Shown one piece after another: positions 7,270 to 16,036 of a DNA stretch of 64,000 nt. Below the pieces are notes generated by a model. That model had not been told where the DNA came from and made no database searches. It worked only from the letters and a program-made list of their open reading frames with translations. Numbering within the stretch: position 1 is the first letter of the stretch; each line of letters begins with the position of its first letter. The stretch spans positions 1,561,501-1,625,500 of the forward strand of contig NZ_JOMJ01000003.1 of the NCBI RefSeq assembly GCF_000711295.1, in the 5' to 3' direction. The DNA comes from Desulfohalovibrio reitneri. Lineage in GTDB: Bacteria; Desulfobacterota; Desulfovibrionia; Desulfovibrionales; Desulfovibrionaceae. Both the position numbers and the translations under genes were made by a program.

Positions 7270-9150
7270 CTACAACCACCCCCTGCGCCTGGTCCCCAGA
7301 AGAAGCAGGTCCTTCACGCGCCGCTCGTCCTTGGCCTCGAGAAACTCTTTCTCGAATTCCGCGGGCAGGAGGATTTGGGACAGGGCCGCCACCGTCTCCA
7401 CGAAACGCCTTTCCTCGCCCTTGCACGTCACGATCAGGAACAGGGCGTGGAACTTTCCCCGCTCGCTTTCCAGATATTGTCTATCCCGGATGATTACCAG
7501 GTCGTAGACCCCCTGACAGTCTATGTCGACTTCACCGACAGCGATACGCGGCACGACCTCGTCCAGGGTGTTTCTCGCCAAGTGTTCACTTACCCGGGCG
7601 GCGGCCTCCAAGGGGGCGATCCCCCACTTGCCGGCCAGGGCGTCGGCGACCTTGGTGGAGATTCCGGAAACCTCCATCTTTTCGTTCAGATCAAAAAACA
7701 AGGCGTTTTCAACGAGTTCATCGAAACGGTCGACAGCGATGCCTCCCCGCTCCCGGACGATGTTCTGCAGTTCGCGCTCCAGCTCCTCGCCGAATTGCTC
7801 CTCATGGGTGATGCGGGAGATCATGCGCTTGAGCGCGTATTCCTGGTTGGAGCGTATACGGCCGTAAAACCAATAAAAAAACAGCCCGGCAAAGACGAGG
7901 ATGAGGCTCAGGACCAAGGCCTTCATACCCATCTCCGACAGCATGAACACCGATCCCAATATGCCAAGCACCTGCAGCACCGGGTAAAGTGGGGCCCGGA
8001 AGACGGGCCTGTAATGCAGAAGGCCGCTTTCGCGCAGGATGATCACGGACAGGTTGGCCAGGATGTAGGACACGATGAGTACTGTGGACGCGGCGCCCGC
8101 CAAGGCCTTTGTCTCCAGGAACAGGGAGCCGATGATCACCAGCGCCGTGAAGAGGAGAGCGATGTGGGGCGTGCTGAACCGCGTGTTGACCCTGCCAAGG
8201 ATTTCCGGGGCGAGATGGTCGCGGCTCAAGGCGAGAAGGTAGCGCGAGGAGGCCATGAGCCCCGCGTTGGCCGTGGAAACGAATGCGAAGAACGCGGCCA
8301 CGCTCAAAACCAGGCGGCCCGTTTGGCCCATGATGGCATCCGCCCCGTCGGAAATGGGGGTGAGGGACATGTTGAGTTCGTCCCCCGGCAGAACCCCCGA
8401 GGTCACAAAGACGGCCACAGTGTACAGCAGGACCACCACAACCAGGGAGAGAATCATGCCCAGAGGCAGGTTGCGCCCGGGATCCCGGACCTCCTCGGCC
8501 ACCGCGGTGGTCTTCAGCAAACCTCCGTAGGACACGAAGATAAGCCCGGAGGTGGCGAATACCGCATGCCAGCCCAGGGGGGCGAAAGGCAGCAGGTGGT
8601 CCGAGTGAACATGCTGTACGCCCACACCGCAGTAGAGAACGATGAGCAGCACCGCGCCGATGACCACGCCGTACTGGAGAAACGCCGCTTGCCGGACGCC
8701 CACGATGTTGAGCAGCAAAAAGATCAGGCACAGGCCCACGCCGCCCAGTTCCTGGTGCCAGGGCATGACCTGGCCGGCAAACACCGAGAGTCCGAGCAGG
8801 GCGAAGGAGGTCTTGAGCGCCAGGGAAAACCAGACAAGCAGCCCTGTGACAGTGCCCACCGCCGGGCCAAGGGTGCGGGTGACGATGAAGTAGTCGCCGC
8901 CGGTCTTGGGCATGGCCGTAATCATCTCCGCCACGGAAAGCATGCCGCAGCAGGCCACCAGCCCGGCGAAGAAGTAGGAAAAGACGCTGGCCGGTCCGGC
9001 CTGCGCGTGGGCGATGCCGGGCAGGATGAACAAGCCCGACGAGATCATGGCCCCGGCCGATATGCACAAGACGGCTCCGAGCCCGAGGTCTTTCTTCAGG
9101 CCACCTTTGGGGTCCGGCCGCTCGGTACTGTCCCGGGGTTCTTTGCTCAT
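7270..9150 (-). CDS. APC amino acid permease with C-terminal EIIA-like domain
   Basis: A 626-residue protein. About 12 hydrophobic segments in residues 15-450 carry the APC signature, including GAMISSGLFILPG and KTGGDYFIVTRTLG. A cytoplasmic tail (about 480-626) resembles PTS EIIA type 2. In true EIIA-2/EIIANtr proteins a phospho-His sits in a PHxR-like motif; the matching place here reads VPRIAVG with no His. The tail therefore looks like a non-phosphorylatable sensing domain. The start at 9150 is supported by TAGGAGGG just upstream. The substrate is unknown; amino acids or K+-linked solutes are possible. The gene is flanked by independent units. Confidence 0.85.
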   Translation of the reverse strand: MSKEPRDSTERPDPKGGLKKDLGLGAVLCISAGAMISSGLFILPGIAHAQAGPASVFSYFFAGLVACCGMLSVAEMITAMPKTGGDYFIVTRTLGPAVGTVTGLLVWFSLALKTSFALLGLSVFAGQVMPWHQELGGVGLCLIFLLLNIVGVRQAAFLQYGVVIGAVLLIVLYCGVGVQHVHSDHLLPFAPLGWHAVFATSGLIFVSYGGLLKTTAVAEEVRDPGRNLPLGMILSLVVVVLLYTVAVFVTSGVLPGDELNMSLTPISDGADAIMGQTGRLVLSVAAFFAFVSTANAGLMASSRYLLALSRDHLAPEILGRVNTRFSTPHIALLFTALVIIGSLFLETKALAGAASTVLIVSYILANLSVIILRESGLLHYRPVFRAPLYPVLQVLGILGSVFMLSEMGMKALVLSLILVFAGLFFYWFYGRIRSNQEYALKRMISRITHEEQFGEELERELQNIVRERGGIAVDRFDELVENALFFDLNEKMEVSGISTKVADALAGKWGIAPLEAAARVSEHLARNTLDEVVPRIAVGEVDIDCQGVYDLVIIRDRQYLESERGKFHALFLIVTCKGEERRFVETVAALSQILLPAEFEKEFLEAKDERRVKDLLLLGTRRRGWL

Positions 9151-9498
9151 CCCTCCTATATAGCCGAAACAGCCCGATGAGCAATCGGAAAGACGCGGTT
9201 TTTGGGCCCGGCCATGACAAGCGGCGCCGCCGAGCCTGCCGAAGGGGAACGCGGACCTCCCGCTGACTTCGTTCAACCCGCCGCTTATCTGAAGAAAGCG
9301 CGCATTGTTCGATTGCCTCCCCATTTCGGATTGGATATTGCTGCGGAGCGGCGACGTTCGAGGAGTCGGCGCCGGGGGCGTGAAATCGCCTGGAATAACC
9401 GGAAAGCGGGACCGGGAGCAAAGCGGGACGACCGGGGTGGCGAAGCTTTCACACAATGCGAAGCCGGCCTGATTTCCTGGCCCGGACAAGGAAGCGGC
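9151..9498. other. Divergent intergenic region without a gene
   Basis: This stretch separates the APC permease and K+ channel starts. An open frame continues upstream of the channel start, but it has no ribosome binding site and no conserved-looking sequence. I see no clear promoter or operator. Confidence 0.4.
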
Positions 9499-11187
9499 AT
9501 GAAGTTCATTCCGTCCCAGTTGATGTACCTGCTGCAGGACCGCCGGGCCAGGCGCAACCTGCGCTCCCTGCTCAAGTTCGTCCTTGTGCTGGTCTTTTTC
9601 GTGGCCCTGTACAGCGTCCTGTTCCACGTCCTCATGGAGCGCGAAGGGCAGCAGTTCTCCTGGATGACCGGCTTGTATTGGACCCTGACGGTCATGTCCA
9701 CGCTCGGCTTCGGCGACATCACCTTCACCAGCGACGTCGGCAGGCTCTTCTCCACCATCGTCCTGCTGACTGGCATCGTGTTCCTGCTGGTCATGCTGCC
9801 TTTCGCCTTCATCCAGTTCTTCTACGCCCCGTTCCTGGAGGCCCAGACCAAATCCAGGGCCCCCAGGGAGCTGCCGGAGCGGACTTCCGGACATCTGCTC
9901 ATCATCGGAGCCGGGGCCGCGGCCCTGAGCCTGGCCATGCGGTTGCGCCGCTTCTCCTATGACTACTGCATCCTGGTGCCCGAGGTGGCCCAGGCCCTGG
10001 AACTGGTGGACCAGGGATTCCGGGTGGTGGTGGGGGAGTACGACGCCACCCAGACATACCAGCGGCTGCGCGCGCACCAGGCGGCCATGATCGTGGCCCT
10101 GAGCGACGACATCAAGAACACCCATGCCTCCTACACCATCCGGGAAGTCACCGGCACTGTGCCCATAGTGGCCAACGCCGACTCCGGGGACTCGGTGGAT
10201 ATTCTGCAGCTGGCCGGAGCGCAGCACACGTACCAGTTCATGCACATGCTCGGGCAGATGCTTGCCCGGCGCATCCTCGGCACGGGCACAAAGAGCAACG
10301 TCATCGGCAGTCTCGGGGATCTGCACATCGCGGAAGCCCCAGCCCGGGGAACCGCGCTGGCCGGTCGCTCCATCCAGGACAGCGGCCTGCGGGAATCCAC
10401 CGGCATGAACGTGGTGGGCTTGTGGCAGCGCGGCCGGATGGTGCCGCCCCAGCTGGACACCGTCATCGATCCCAACGCCGCCCTGATTCTGGCCGGGACC
10501 ACGGAACAGCTGGAGGCCTACGACGAACTTGTTGGCGAGTCCCCGCCGGTCTCGTCCCCGGTGCTGATCCTGGGCGGCGGCAGGGTGGGCCAGGCCGCGG
10601 CGGAAGTCCTGCGGCAACGGGACGTGGAGTACCGCATCGTGGAGAAGAACCCCAAACGGGTTCCGGACGCGGCCAACTGGGTGCCCGGCAACGCCTCGGA
10701 CTACGACACCCTGGTGCGGGCGGGCATCAAGGAGGCGCCCTCGGTGTTCGTCACCACCCACAACGACGACCTGAACATCTACCTGACCATCTACTGCCGC
10801 CGCCTGCGGCCGGACATCCAGATCATCAGCCGCGCCACCCAGGACCGCAGCATCTCCGTGATGCACAAGGCCGGGGCCGACCTGGTCATGTCCTATTCCA
10901 CCATTACCGCCAACACGGTCATCAATCTGCTCAGCCCGGGCAAGGTGCTGACCCTGACCGAGGGGCTGAACATCTTCAGGGTGAAGGCGCACAGCTCCCT
11001 GGCCGGAAAGGCCCTTATCAACAGCGGCATACGGGAGGATACCGGCTGCAGCGTCATCGGCATCGACCGCCAAGCCGGGTTGGAAATCAATCCCGATCCC
11101 GCCACGAAACTCAAGAGCGGGGACTCCCTGCTGGTCATCGGCGACGCGGAATCCGAGCGCCGGTTCATGGCCAGGTTTCCGGAATGA
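9499..11187 (+). CDS. Potassium channel protein with two RCK (TrkA-N/TrkA-C) units
   Basis: A 562-residue protein. Two transmembrane helices (about 24-45 and 82-105) flank a pore with filter TLGFGD (residues 68-73), a normal K+ filter variant. Two Rossmann RCK domains follow: LLIIGAGAAALSLA near 135 and VLILGGGRVGQAAAE near 355. Each is followed by a TrkA-C-like region. The ATG at 9499 has AAGGAAG upstream and gives the expected short N-terminus. The encoded pore would be a ligand-gated K+ channel of the MthK type with two RCK units per chain. The DUF1538 operon begins 211 bp downstream and may share ion-homeostasis roles. Confidence 0.9.
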   Translation: MKFIPSQLMYLLQDRRARRNLRSLLKFVLVLVFFVALYSVLFHVLMEREGQQFSWMTGLYWTLTVMSTLGFGDITFTSDVGRLFSTIVLLTGIVFLLVMLPFAFIQFFYAPFLEAQTKSRAPRELPERTSGHLLIIGAGAAALSLAMRLRRFSYDYCILVPEVAQALELVDQGFRVVVGEYDATQTYQRLRAHQAAMIVALSDDIKNTHASYTIREVTGTVPIVANADSGDSVDILQLAGAQHTYQFMHMLGQMLARRILGTGTKSNVIGSLGDLHIAEAPARGTALAGRSIQDSGLRESTGMNVVGLWQRGRMVPPQLDTVIDPNAALILAGTTEQLEAYDELVGESPPVSSPVLILGGGRVGQAAAEVLRQRDVEYRIVEKNPKRVPDAANWVPGNASDYDTLVRAGIKEAPSVFVTTHNDDLNIYLTIYCRRLRPDIQIISRATQDRSISVMHKAGADLVMSYSTITANTVINLLSPGKVLTLTEGLNIFRVKAHSSLAGKALINSGIREDTGCSVIGIDRQAGLEINPDPATKLKSGDSLLVIGDAESERRFMARFPE

Positions 11188-11398
11188 TCCGCACCGCGGC
11201 GCGCGGCCATCGGGGCGTCATGTCTTGTCATTCCGGCCAAATGCCACTAAAGCGGCTGGAGATGACCGAATTCTTGCCAAGCACGGCGTTGTCCGCGCAG
11301 CCCGCTCCTGATCTTCCCCGGACGCTCGCGGCATCCGGCTCAATCACCCACGGCGCGCGCAACGTCCCCCGCGCACGCCGGCGCGGCGCGCTCCGGAA

Positions 11399-12172
11399 AT
11401 GGACATGAAACAGACGCCCGGCATACGGAAAATAAGCCTCCTGGGGCGCGCCTTCGGCACCAAGCTGTGGAGCGCCTTCAAGGACCTGCTCCCCATCATC
11501 CTGGTCATCGCCTTCTTTCAGGGCGTGGTCATCCAGCAGCCGCTGCCGGACATGCTGGAAGCCCTGTTCGGCGGGTTTTTGGTGGTCCTCGGGCTCATGC
11601 TCTTCGTCCTGGGGCTGGAGATGGGCCTCTTTCCCATCGGCGAGAACATGGCCCACGCCCTGGCCCGCAAGGGCAGCCTCTTCTGGCTGCTCACCTTCGC
11701 CTTCGCCCTGGGCTTCTCCACCACGGTGGCGGAACCCGCCCTCATCGCCGTGGCCGCCGAGGCCGCCGAGATCGCCTCCACCGGAGGCCTCATCACTTCC
11801 GGCCAGCAGGCGATGGAGCAGTACGCCCTGGGGCTTCGCCTGTCCGTGGCCTTTTCCGTGGGGTTGGCCATCCTCATCGGCGTGCTCCGCATCCTCAAGG
11901 GCTGGCCCATCCACTACCTCATCATCGGCGGCTACGTGCTGGTCATGCTCATGACCCTGATCGCCCCCGAGCAAATCATCGGCATCGCCTACGACGCGGG
12001 CGGCGTGACCACCTCCACCGTGACCGTGCCCCTGGTGGCCGCGTTGGGCGTGGGCCTCGCCTCCATCATCAAAGGCCGCAGCCCCCTCTTGGACGGCTTC
12101 GGGCTCATCGCCTTCGCCTCGCTCCTGCCCATGATCTTCGTCATGGGCTACGGGGTGCTGGTGTTCAACTAG
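11399..12172 (+). CDS. DUF1538 family membrane protein (first of tandem pair)
   Basis: A 257-residue integral membrane protein with about seven hydrophobic segments. The hallmark motifs [15 protein letters not shown] and [17 protein letters not shown] recur in the next gene, so the pair arose by tandem duplication. Members of this family have no established biochemical function to my knowledge; a transporter or channel for cations is a reasonable guess. It is the first gene of an operon with a second DUF1538 protein, a PII-like protein and a CBS protein. An ATG at 11405 is an alternative start; neither has a clear ribosome binding site. Confidence 0.85.
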   Translation: MDMKQTPGIRKISLLGRAFGTKLWSAFKDLLPIILVIAFFQGVVIQQPLPDMLEALFGGFLVVLGLMLFVLGLEMGLFPIGENMAHALARKGSLFWLLTFAFALGFSTTVAEPALIAVAAEAAEIASTGGLITSGQQAMEQYALGLRLSVAFSVGLAILIGVLRILKGWPIHYLIIGGYVLVMLMTLIAPEQIIGIAYDAGGVTTSTVTVPLVAALGVGLASIIKGRSPLLDGFGLIAFASLLPMIFVMGYGVLVFN

Positions 12173-12187
12173 GACAGCGGGAACCAC

Positions 12188-12973
12188 ATGGAATTCCTTG
12201 CCAAGTTCGGATCCACCCTACTGTCCACGGTGCGGGACGTGCTGCCCATCATCGGGCTTATCGTCGGCTTTCAGTTGCTCATCCTGCGCCAGCCCATCCC
12301 CCATCTCAAAAGCCTCATCGTGGGCGGGATATACGTGGTGCTCGGCCTGGCCCTGTTCCTGGTGGGGCTGGAAAAGGCGCTCTTCCCGGTAGGCAAGATA
12401 ATGGCCCTGCAGCTCTCCAGCCCGGACTTCCTGCTGGGCGGCGACCCGACCGCCTGGACCGCCTACGGCTGGGTGTACCTGTTCGCCTTCCTCATCGGCT
12501 TCTCCACCACCATCGCGGAGCCCTCCCTGCTGGCCGTGGCCCTCAAGGCCAACGAAGTCTCCGGCGGCGTCATCAGCCAGTGGGGCCTGCGCATCACGGT
12601 GGCCGCCGGGGTGGCCATCGGCATCTCCCTGGGGGCCTTCCGCATCGTCACCGGCACCCCGCTCTACATGTACATCCTCGCAGGATACATCATGGTCGTC
12701 ATCCAGACCTTCCTCGCCCCGCGGAAGATCATCGCCCTGGCCTACGACTCGGGCGGCGTGACCACCTCCACGGTCACGGTCCCCCTTGTGGCCGCGCTGG
12801 GCCTGGGCCTGTCCGAGGCGGTGCCGGGCCGCGACCCGGCCCTGGACGGCTTCGGGCTCATCGCCTTCGCCAGCCTCTTTCCCATCATCACCGTCATGGG
12901 GTACGCCCAAATCGCCCACTGGATCGCCGCGCGGCCAACGCGGCGGAAACCCACCGGAGTGGAAAGCCGATGA
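12188..12973 (+). CDS. DUF1538 family membrane protein (second of tandem pair)
   Basis: A 261-residue membrane protein paralogous to the preceding gene. It shares GFSTTIAEPSLLAVA and [17 protein letters not shown] at equivalent places and has a similar hydrophobic profile. The gap from the first copy is only 15 bp, and its stop overlaps the PII-like start by 4 bases (ATGA). Two related half-proteins encoded together, plus a PII-like protein, suggest a hetero-oligomeric transporter gated by a PII-type regulator. That is inference. Confidence 0.85.
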   Translation: MEFLAKFGSTLLSTVRDVLPIIGLIVGFQLLILRQPIPHLKSLIVGGIYVVLGLALFLVGLEKALFPVGKIMALQLSSPDFLLGGDPTAWTAYGWVYLFAFLIGFSTTIAEPSLLAVALKANEVSGGVISQWGLRITVAAGVAIGISLGAFRIVTGTPLYMYILAGYIMVVIQTFLAPRKIIALAYDSGGVTTSTVTVPLVAALGLGLSEAVPGRDPALDGFGLIAFASLFPIITVMGYAQIAHWIAARPTRRKPTGVESR

Positions 12974-13317
12974 AGTTCAAGATGATTTACGCGCCGGTCA
13001 AGCCGCACAAGACCGACCCCATCGTGGACGCCGCCAAGAAGGCGGGTGCCACCGGGGCCACCATCATCCAGGCCAGGGGGACGGGCATGCGGGAGGCCAA
13101 GACCTTCTTCGGCCTGACCCTGGAGGACCAGACCGACATCGTCATGTTCCTCCTGGAGGAGCACTTGGTGGACCCCGTTCTGGAGGCCATCAAGACCGCC
13201 GGGGAGTTCCACAAGCCGGGCACCGGCATCGCCTTCGTCATGCCGGTGGACAGGGTGGTCGGCCTGGAGAGCCAGATCGAGAAGTTCAAGGAAGAGGTCA
13301 GGGACAAGTACCTCTAG
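12970..13317 (+). CDS. PII-like signalling protein
   Basis: A 115-residue protein with the ferredoxin-like pattern of the PII superfamily: MKFKMIYAPVKPHKTDPIVDAAKKAGATGA at the N-terminus (given here only as its general composition), a central T-loop-like segment around TGMREAKTF, and FVMPVDRVVGLESQI near the end. It lacks the canonical GlnB uridylylation region, so it is PII-like rather than GlnB/GlnK. Such proteins usually bind a nucleotide and control a membrane partner encoded next door. The 4-bp overlap with the second DUF1538 gene makes that protein the obvious partner. Confidence 0.8.
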   Translation: MKFKMIYAPVKPHKTDPIVDAAKKAGATGATIIQARGTGMREAKTFFGLTLEDQTDIVMFLLEEHLVDPVLEAIKTAGEFHKPGTGIAFVMPVDRVVGLESQIEKFKEEVRDKYL

Positions 13318-13343
13318 CAACGCAGTGAACAGGAGGAGCGGCA

Positions 13344-13736
13344 ATGCCGATAGTCCGGGTACGCGACGTCATGATCGAGGAAGTCCTCAGCATCGAGGGG
13401 ATGGCCACCGCCAAGGAAGCCGCGGCCATGATGCGCTCCAACCAGGTGTCCGAACTGCTGGTGGCCAAGCGCACCCCGGACGACGCCTGGGGAATCGTCA
13501 CCGTGCAGGATCTGGCCAGGGAGGTCATCTCCCAGGGACAGAGGCCGGACGAGGTGTTCGTCTACGAGATCATGACCAAGCCGGTCGTCACCGTCCCGGC
13601 GGACATGGACATACGTTACGCCATCCGCCTGCTGCAGCACGTGGGCGTGCACCGCGCCCCGGCGGACGAGAAAGGAGAGATCGTGGGCATGATCACCCTG
13701 TCCAACCTGGTCCTGGGCAGCGACAACCTCTGGTAG
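13344..13736 (+). CDS. CBS-domain protein
   Basis: A 130-residue protein made of a CBS pair: VRDVMIEEVLSIEGMATAKEA at the start of CBS1 (first residues only quoted for orientation: DVMIEEV) and IMTKPVVTVPADMDIRYAI in CBS2. CBS pairs bind adenosine nucleotides. It follows the PII-like gene by 26 bp with a good AGGAGG upstream and is the last gene before a terminator. The operon thus has two membrane proteins and two small nucleotide-sensing modules, which fits energy- or nucleotide-gated transport. This is inference. Confidence 0.88.
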   Translation: MPIVRVRDVMIEEVLSIEGMATAKEAAAMMRSNQVSELLVAKRTPDDAWGIVTVQDLAREVISQGQRPDEVFVYEIMTKPVVTVPADMDIRYAIRLLQHVGVHRAPADEKGEIVGMITLSNLVLGSDNLW

Positions 13737-13762
13737 GCGGAACCGCGCCGCCCCGGAACATC

Positions 13763-13794
13763 CCGCGAACGCCCGCCGGACGGGGCGTTCGCGG
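13763..13794. terminator. Bidirectional stem-loop between convergent genes
   Basis: CCGCGAACGCCC (13763-13774) and GGGCGTTCGCGG (13783-13794) form a perfect 12-bp stem with an 8-nt loop. It lies between the CBS gene and the converging hypothetical gene. There is no clear T-run, but the position supports terminator use for both. Confidence 0.6.
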
Positions 13795-13795
13795 C

Positions 13796-14368
13796 CTAGG
13801 CCGTCCGCTCCTCGCCGATGGTCAGGCTGAAGGGGTCGGCGGGCATGGAGTTGAAGAGGTGGCCGTACTCGGCCACCGCGGCGTAGGGGTCCTGGCGGTA
13901 GGCGCGGGCGAACTCCATGTGCTCCTGGCCCGCCTCGATCATGCTGGTCAGGCAGGCCACCTTGCGGAAATCGTTGGACAGGTCCGGGTTGTCCTCGAAG
14001 AGTTGCTCGATCTTTTCCTTCTGCGGGTGGTCGCCCTTGACCACCACGGAGCCGTCCCGGGCCGTGGTCAGTTCCACGGGGGGCTTGGCGCGGATGCCGT
14101 TCTCGATGAACAGCGCGCCCACGTCGCCCCGGAAGGCCTCCTCCGTGCGCTCCAGCCCGGCCCGCAGGTCCTTGAGGGTGACGGACTTGCCCGGGGTGTG
14201 CTCCACCCCCAGCCCCTGGAAAAAGCTCGTCATGGACAGGGATTCCCTGGACAGGCTGACCGTATCCCCGCCCTGCCCGTTCGTCTGCTGCACCTTGGGC
14301 TTTTGGCTGGCTGAATTCGTGGCGCTGACGGCCTGGGCCGCGTAGCCGGACTCGATTGGATTGACCAT
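13796..14368 (-). CDS. Hypothetical protein
   Basis: About 190 residues. The N-terminal ~40 residues are Ser/Thr/Gln/Asn-rich and probably disordered (MVNPIESGYAAQ...), followed by a mostly helical acidic body. There is no signal peptide, no membrane segment and no domain I recognise. The Ser-rich beginning resembles flagellar or type III-associated accessory proteins in composition only. I chose the ATG at 14368; an ATG at 14389 adds seven residues. It stands alone, convergent with the CBS gene and 82 bp downstream of the phosphatase gene. Confidence 0.6.
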   Translation of the reverse strand: MVNPIESGYAAQAVSATNSASQKPKVQQTNGQGGDTVSLSRESLSMTSFFQGLGVEHTPGKSVTLKDLRAGLERTEEAFRGDVGALFIENGIRAKPPVELTTARDGSVVVKGDHPQKEKIEQLFEDNPDLSNDFRKVACLTSMIEAGQEHMEFARAYRQDPYAAVAEYGHLFNSMPADPFSLTIGEERTA

Positions 14369-14450
14369 GGCGCGCTCCCCTGCTGGCACACTCTTCCGGA
14401 TGCGCCATCGGAAGCATGATACGTGCCAGGCGAAAGCGCGCCAGAGCCCG

Positions 14451-15689
14451 TCAGCCCTGGCTTTCGGTGTAGTCGAAGCCCAGCAGGGCGATGTCGTCCT
14501 GGGGCGGGGTGTCGCCGCCGAAGGCCAGCACGTCCCGCAGCATGGCGTTCATGGCCTCGGAGATGGGCCGGTCCGCGGTGCGCAAGGCGTCCGTGAACAT
14601 GCGACCCTCGCCGTACTGCTCGCCTTCGTCGTCCGCCCGTTCCAGGATGCCGTCGGTGTAGAGGATCACACGGTCGCCCTGGCGCAGCCGCAGCCGCCGG
14701 TCGCTGAACGGCACATCCGCGCCGATGCCGATGGCCGGGCCCTCGGAATCCAGCGTGCGCACGCTCGTCTCGCCGCCCACCCTCCTGGCCAACACGGGCC
14801 ACGGGTGTCCGGCGCTGCACCAGACCATCTCCCCCTGTTCCGTATCCACGATCATGTACAGCATGGTGAAATAGCTGCCGAACCGCTCGAAGGGATACTC
14901 CCGCTCCAGCATGGACATGACCCCGCTGGGCGGAAGCGGCTCGCCGCCGCCTCCCGGCTTGAACAGCATGCCCGTCTCGGGCCGCATCATCCTGGAGACG
15001 GAGACCGTGATCATGGCGGCGGAAACCCCGTGGCCGCAGACGTCGAGCATGTACATCCCCACCCGTTTCTCATCCAGGCGGGCCACGTGGAACAGGTCGC
15101 CGCCCACCCCGGCGCAGGGGCGGAAATTCCAGCCGAACCTGAGGCGGCGGGCGATGGGGCTGGCCGAAGGCAGCAGGCTCCGCTGAATCTCCGCCGCCGC
15201 CTCGATGTCCCGGTCAAGCTGCGCCTTGCTCTCCATCAGGTCCCGGCGGCTCTGCTCCAGCTCCGAGACATCGTACAGCACCACCAGTATCAGCCCGCTG
15301 CCGCGATGCTCCACACGCCTGGTGGAGTGCTCCAGAAACATGCGCCTGCGCGTGCCGCCGGACACGAACTCCCGCCGCAATCGCTTGCGGTCGGAAGGCA
15401 CCCCGCAGCGCATGACGTCCAGCACAGAACCGCGCAAGCCGCACTCCTCGCACTGCGAGGTCTCGCCGCACTTCCCGCCCTCCAGCACCGCGTGGATGCA
15501 GCCCAGGGCATTGCCGCACTTCACCCCCTGAATGCTCTCCCACGTCACGTCGAACAAACGCAGCAAGGTCTGGTTGACCATGACCACGTTGAAGCCGTCG
15601 TCCATGAGCAGAACACCGGCATCCACGTTGTCCAGCACCGTGTTCAACAACTCGTTGGATTCGCAGACATCTTCGTACTGTTCGGACAT
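14451..15689 (-). CDS. PAS domain and SpoIIE-type PP2C phosphatase
   Basis: About 412 residues: a PAS domain (about 15-130), a short coiled linker and a SpoIIE/RsbU phosphatase domain (about 150-410). Metal-binding motifs are visible: GGDLFHVARLDE near 205, MLDVCGHGVSAAM near 220 and YTDGILE near 355. The enzyme probably dephosphorylates a Ser/Thr-phosphorylated anti-sigma antagonist or similar protein. The PAS domain holds five or more cysteines (CGNALGC, KCGETSQCEEC), a pattern I associate with metal- or redox-responsive PAS domains in sulfate reducers. The start at 15689 (ATG) is chosen over a GTG at 15698. No partner anti-sigma gene is adjacent. Confidence 0.85.
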   Translation of the reverse strand: MSEQYEDVCESNELLNTVLDNVDAGVLLMDDGFNVVMVNQTLLRLFDVTWESIQGVKCGNALGCIHAVLEGGKCGETSQCEECGLRGSVLDVMRCGVPSDRKRLRREFVSGGTRRRMFLEHSTRRVEHRGSGLILVVLYDVSELEQSRRDLMESKAQLDRDIEAAAEIQRSLLPSASPIARRLRFGWNFRPCAGVGGDLFHVARLDEKRVGMYMLDVCGHGVSAAMITVSVSRMMRPETGMLFKPGGGGEPLPPSGVMSMLEREYPFERFGSYFTMLYMIVDTEQGEMVWCSAGHPWPVLARRVGGETSVRTLDSEGPAIGIGADVPFSDRRLRLRQGDRVILYTDGILERADDEGEQYGEGRMFTDALRTADRPISEAMNAMLRDVLAFGGDTPPQDDIALLGFDYTESQG

Positions 15690-15884
15690 GGCGGACACTC
15701 TTGGAGGTGGAGAATGAAGGAGGTTGGCCGGAGTAAAAGGATGGGGGGCGGAACGTGGCGACCTGGGGATTCCAGCCCAATCCGGCGTCCATGCATATCG
15801 CCAGCCAAACGGCCAGGGCGGGGGTGTACCGGCGTCTCGCCTCTCCCAAAGCGCCCATTCGCCGAGGCGCTCCCCTGCTTCACA

Positions 15885-15984
15885 CCTGACGCGCGTTCAC
15901 CCGCGAACACAAATGCAAAGTTACTTTGCCGCAGGGTCCTGGGGGCGCGCAGCCCCCTGGTCGCCCGCAGGGCGAAATCTTCCC
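15885..15984 (+). repeat. Dispersed structured repeat, copy A
   Basis: About 100 bp with three hairpins: GCAAAG-TTA-CTTTGC, then CCTGGGGGC / GCCCCCTGG (one mismatch), then TCGCCC-GCA-GGGCGA. It ends with AAATCTTCCC. Other copies are at 40826-40922, 46501-46600 and 63849-63945. Here it lies 3' of catalase, beyond a terminator-like hairpin, with the AAATCTTCCC end facing the catalase stop codon. Confidence 0.85.
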
Positions 15985-16020
15985 GCCCATCAGGGCTGGC
16001 CCGGCCAGACCTGATGGGCG
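15984..16020 (-). terminator. Terminator-like hairpin after catalase
   Basis: CGCCCATCAGG (15984-15994) pairs perfectly with CCTGATGGGCG (16010-16020). After one mismatch, CTGGC pairs with GCCAG, giving a long stem with a 3-nt loop. It lies 17 bp past the catalase stop. There is no strong U-run on the catalase strand, so termination is likely but not certain. Confidence 0.55.
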
Positions 16021-16036
16021 GTTTAACTTGCTTGTC

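Noticed and set aside
9151-11073. Upstream extension of the APC permease frame through the K+ channel
   Set aside because: Antisense to the channel. The true start at 9150 has GGAGGG upstream and a family-typical N-terminus.
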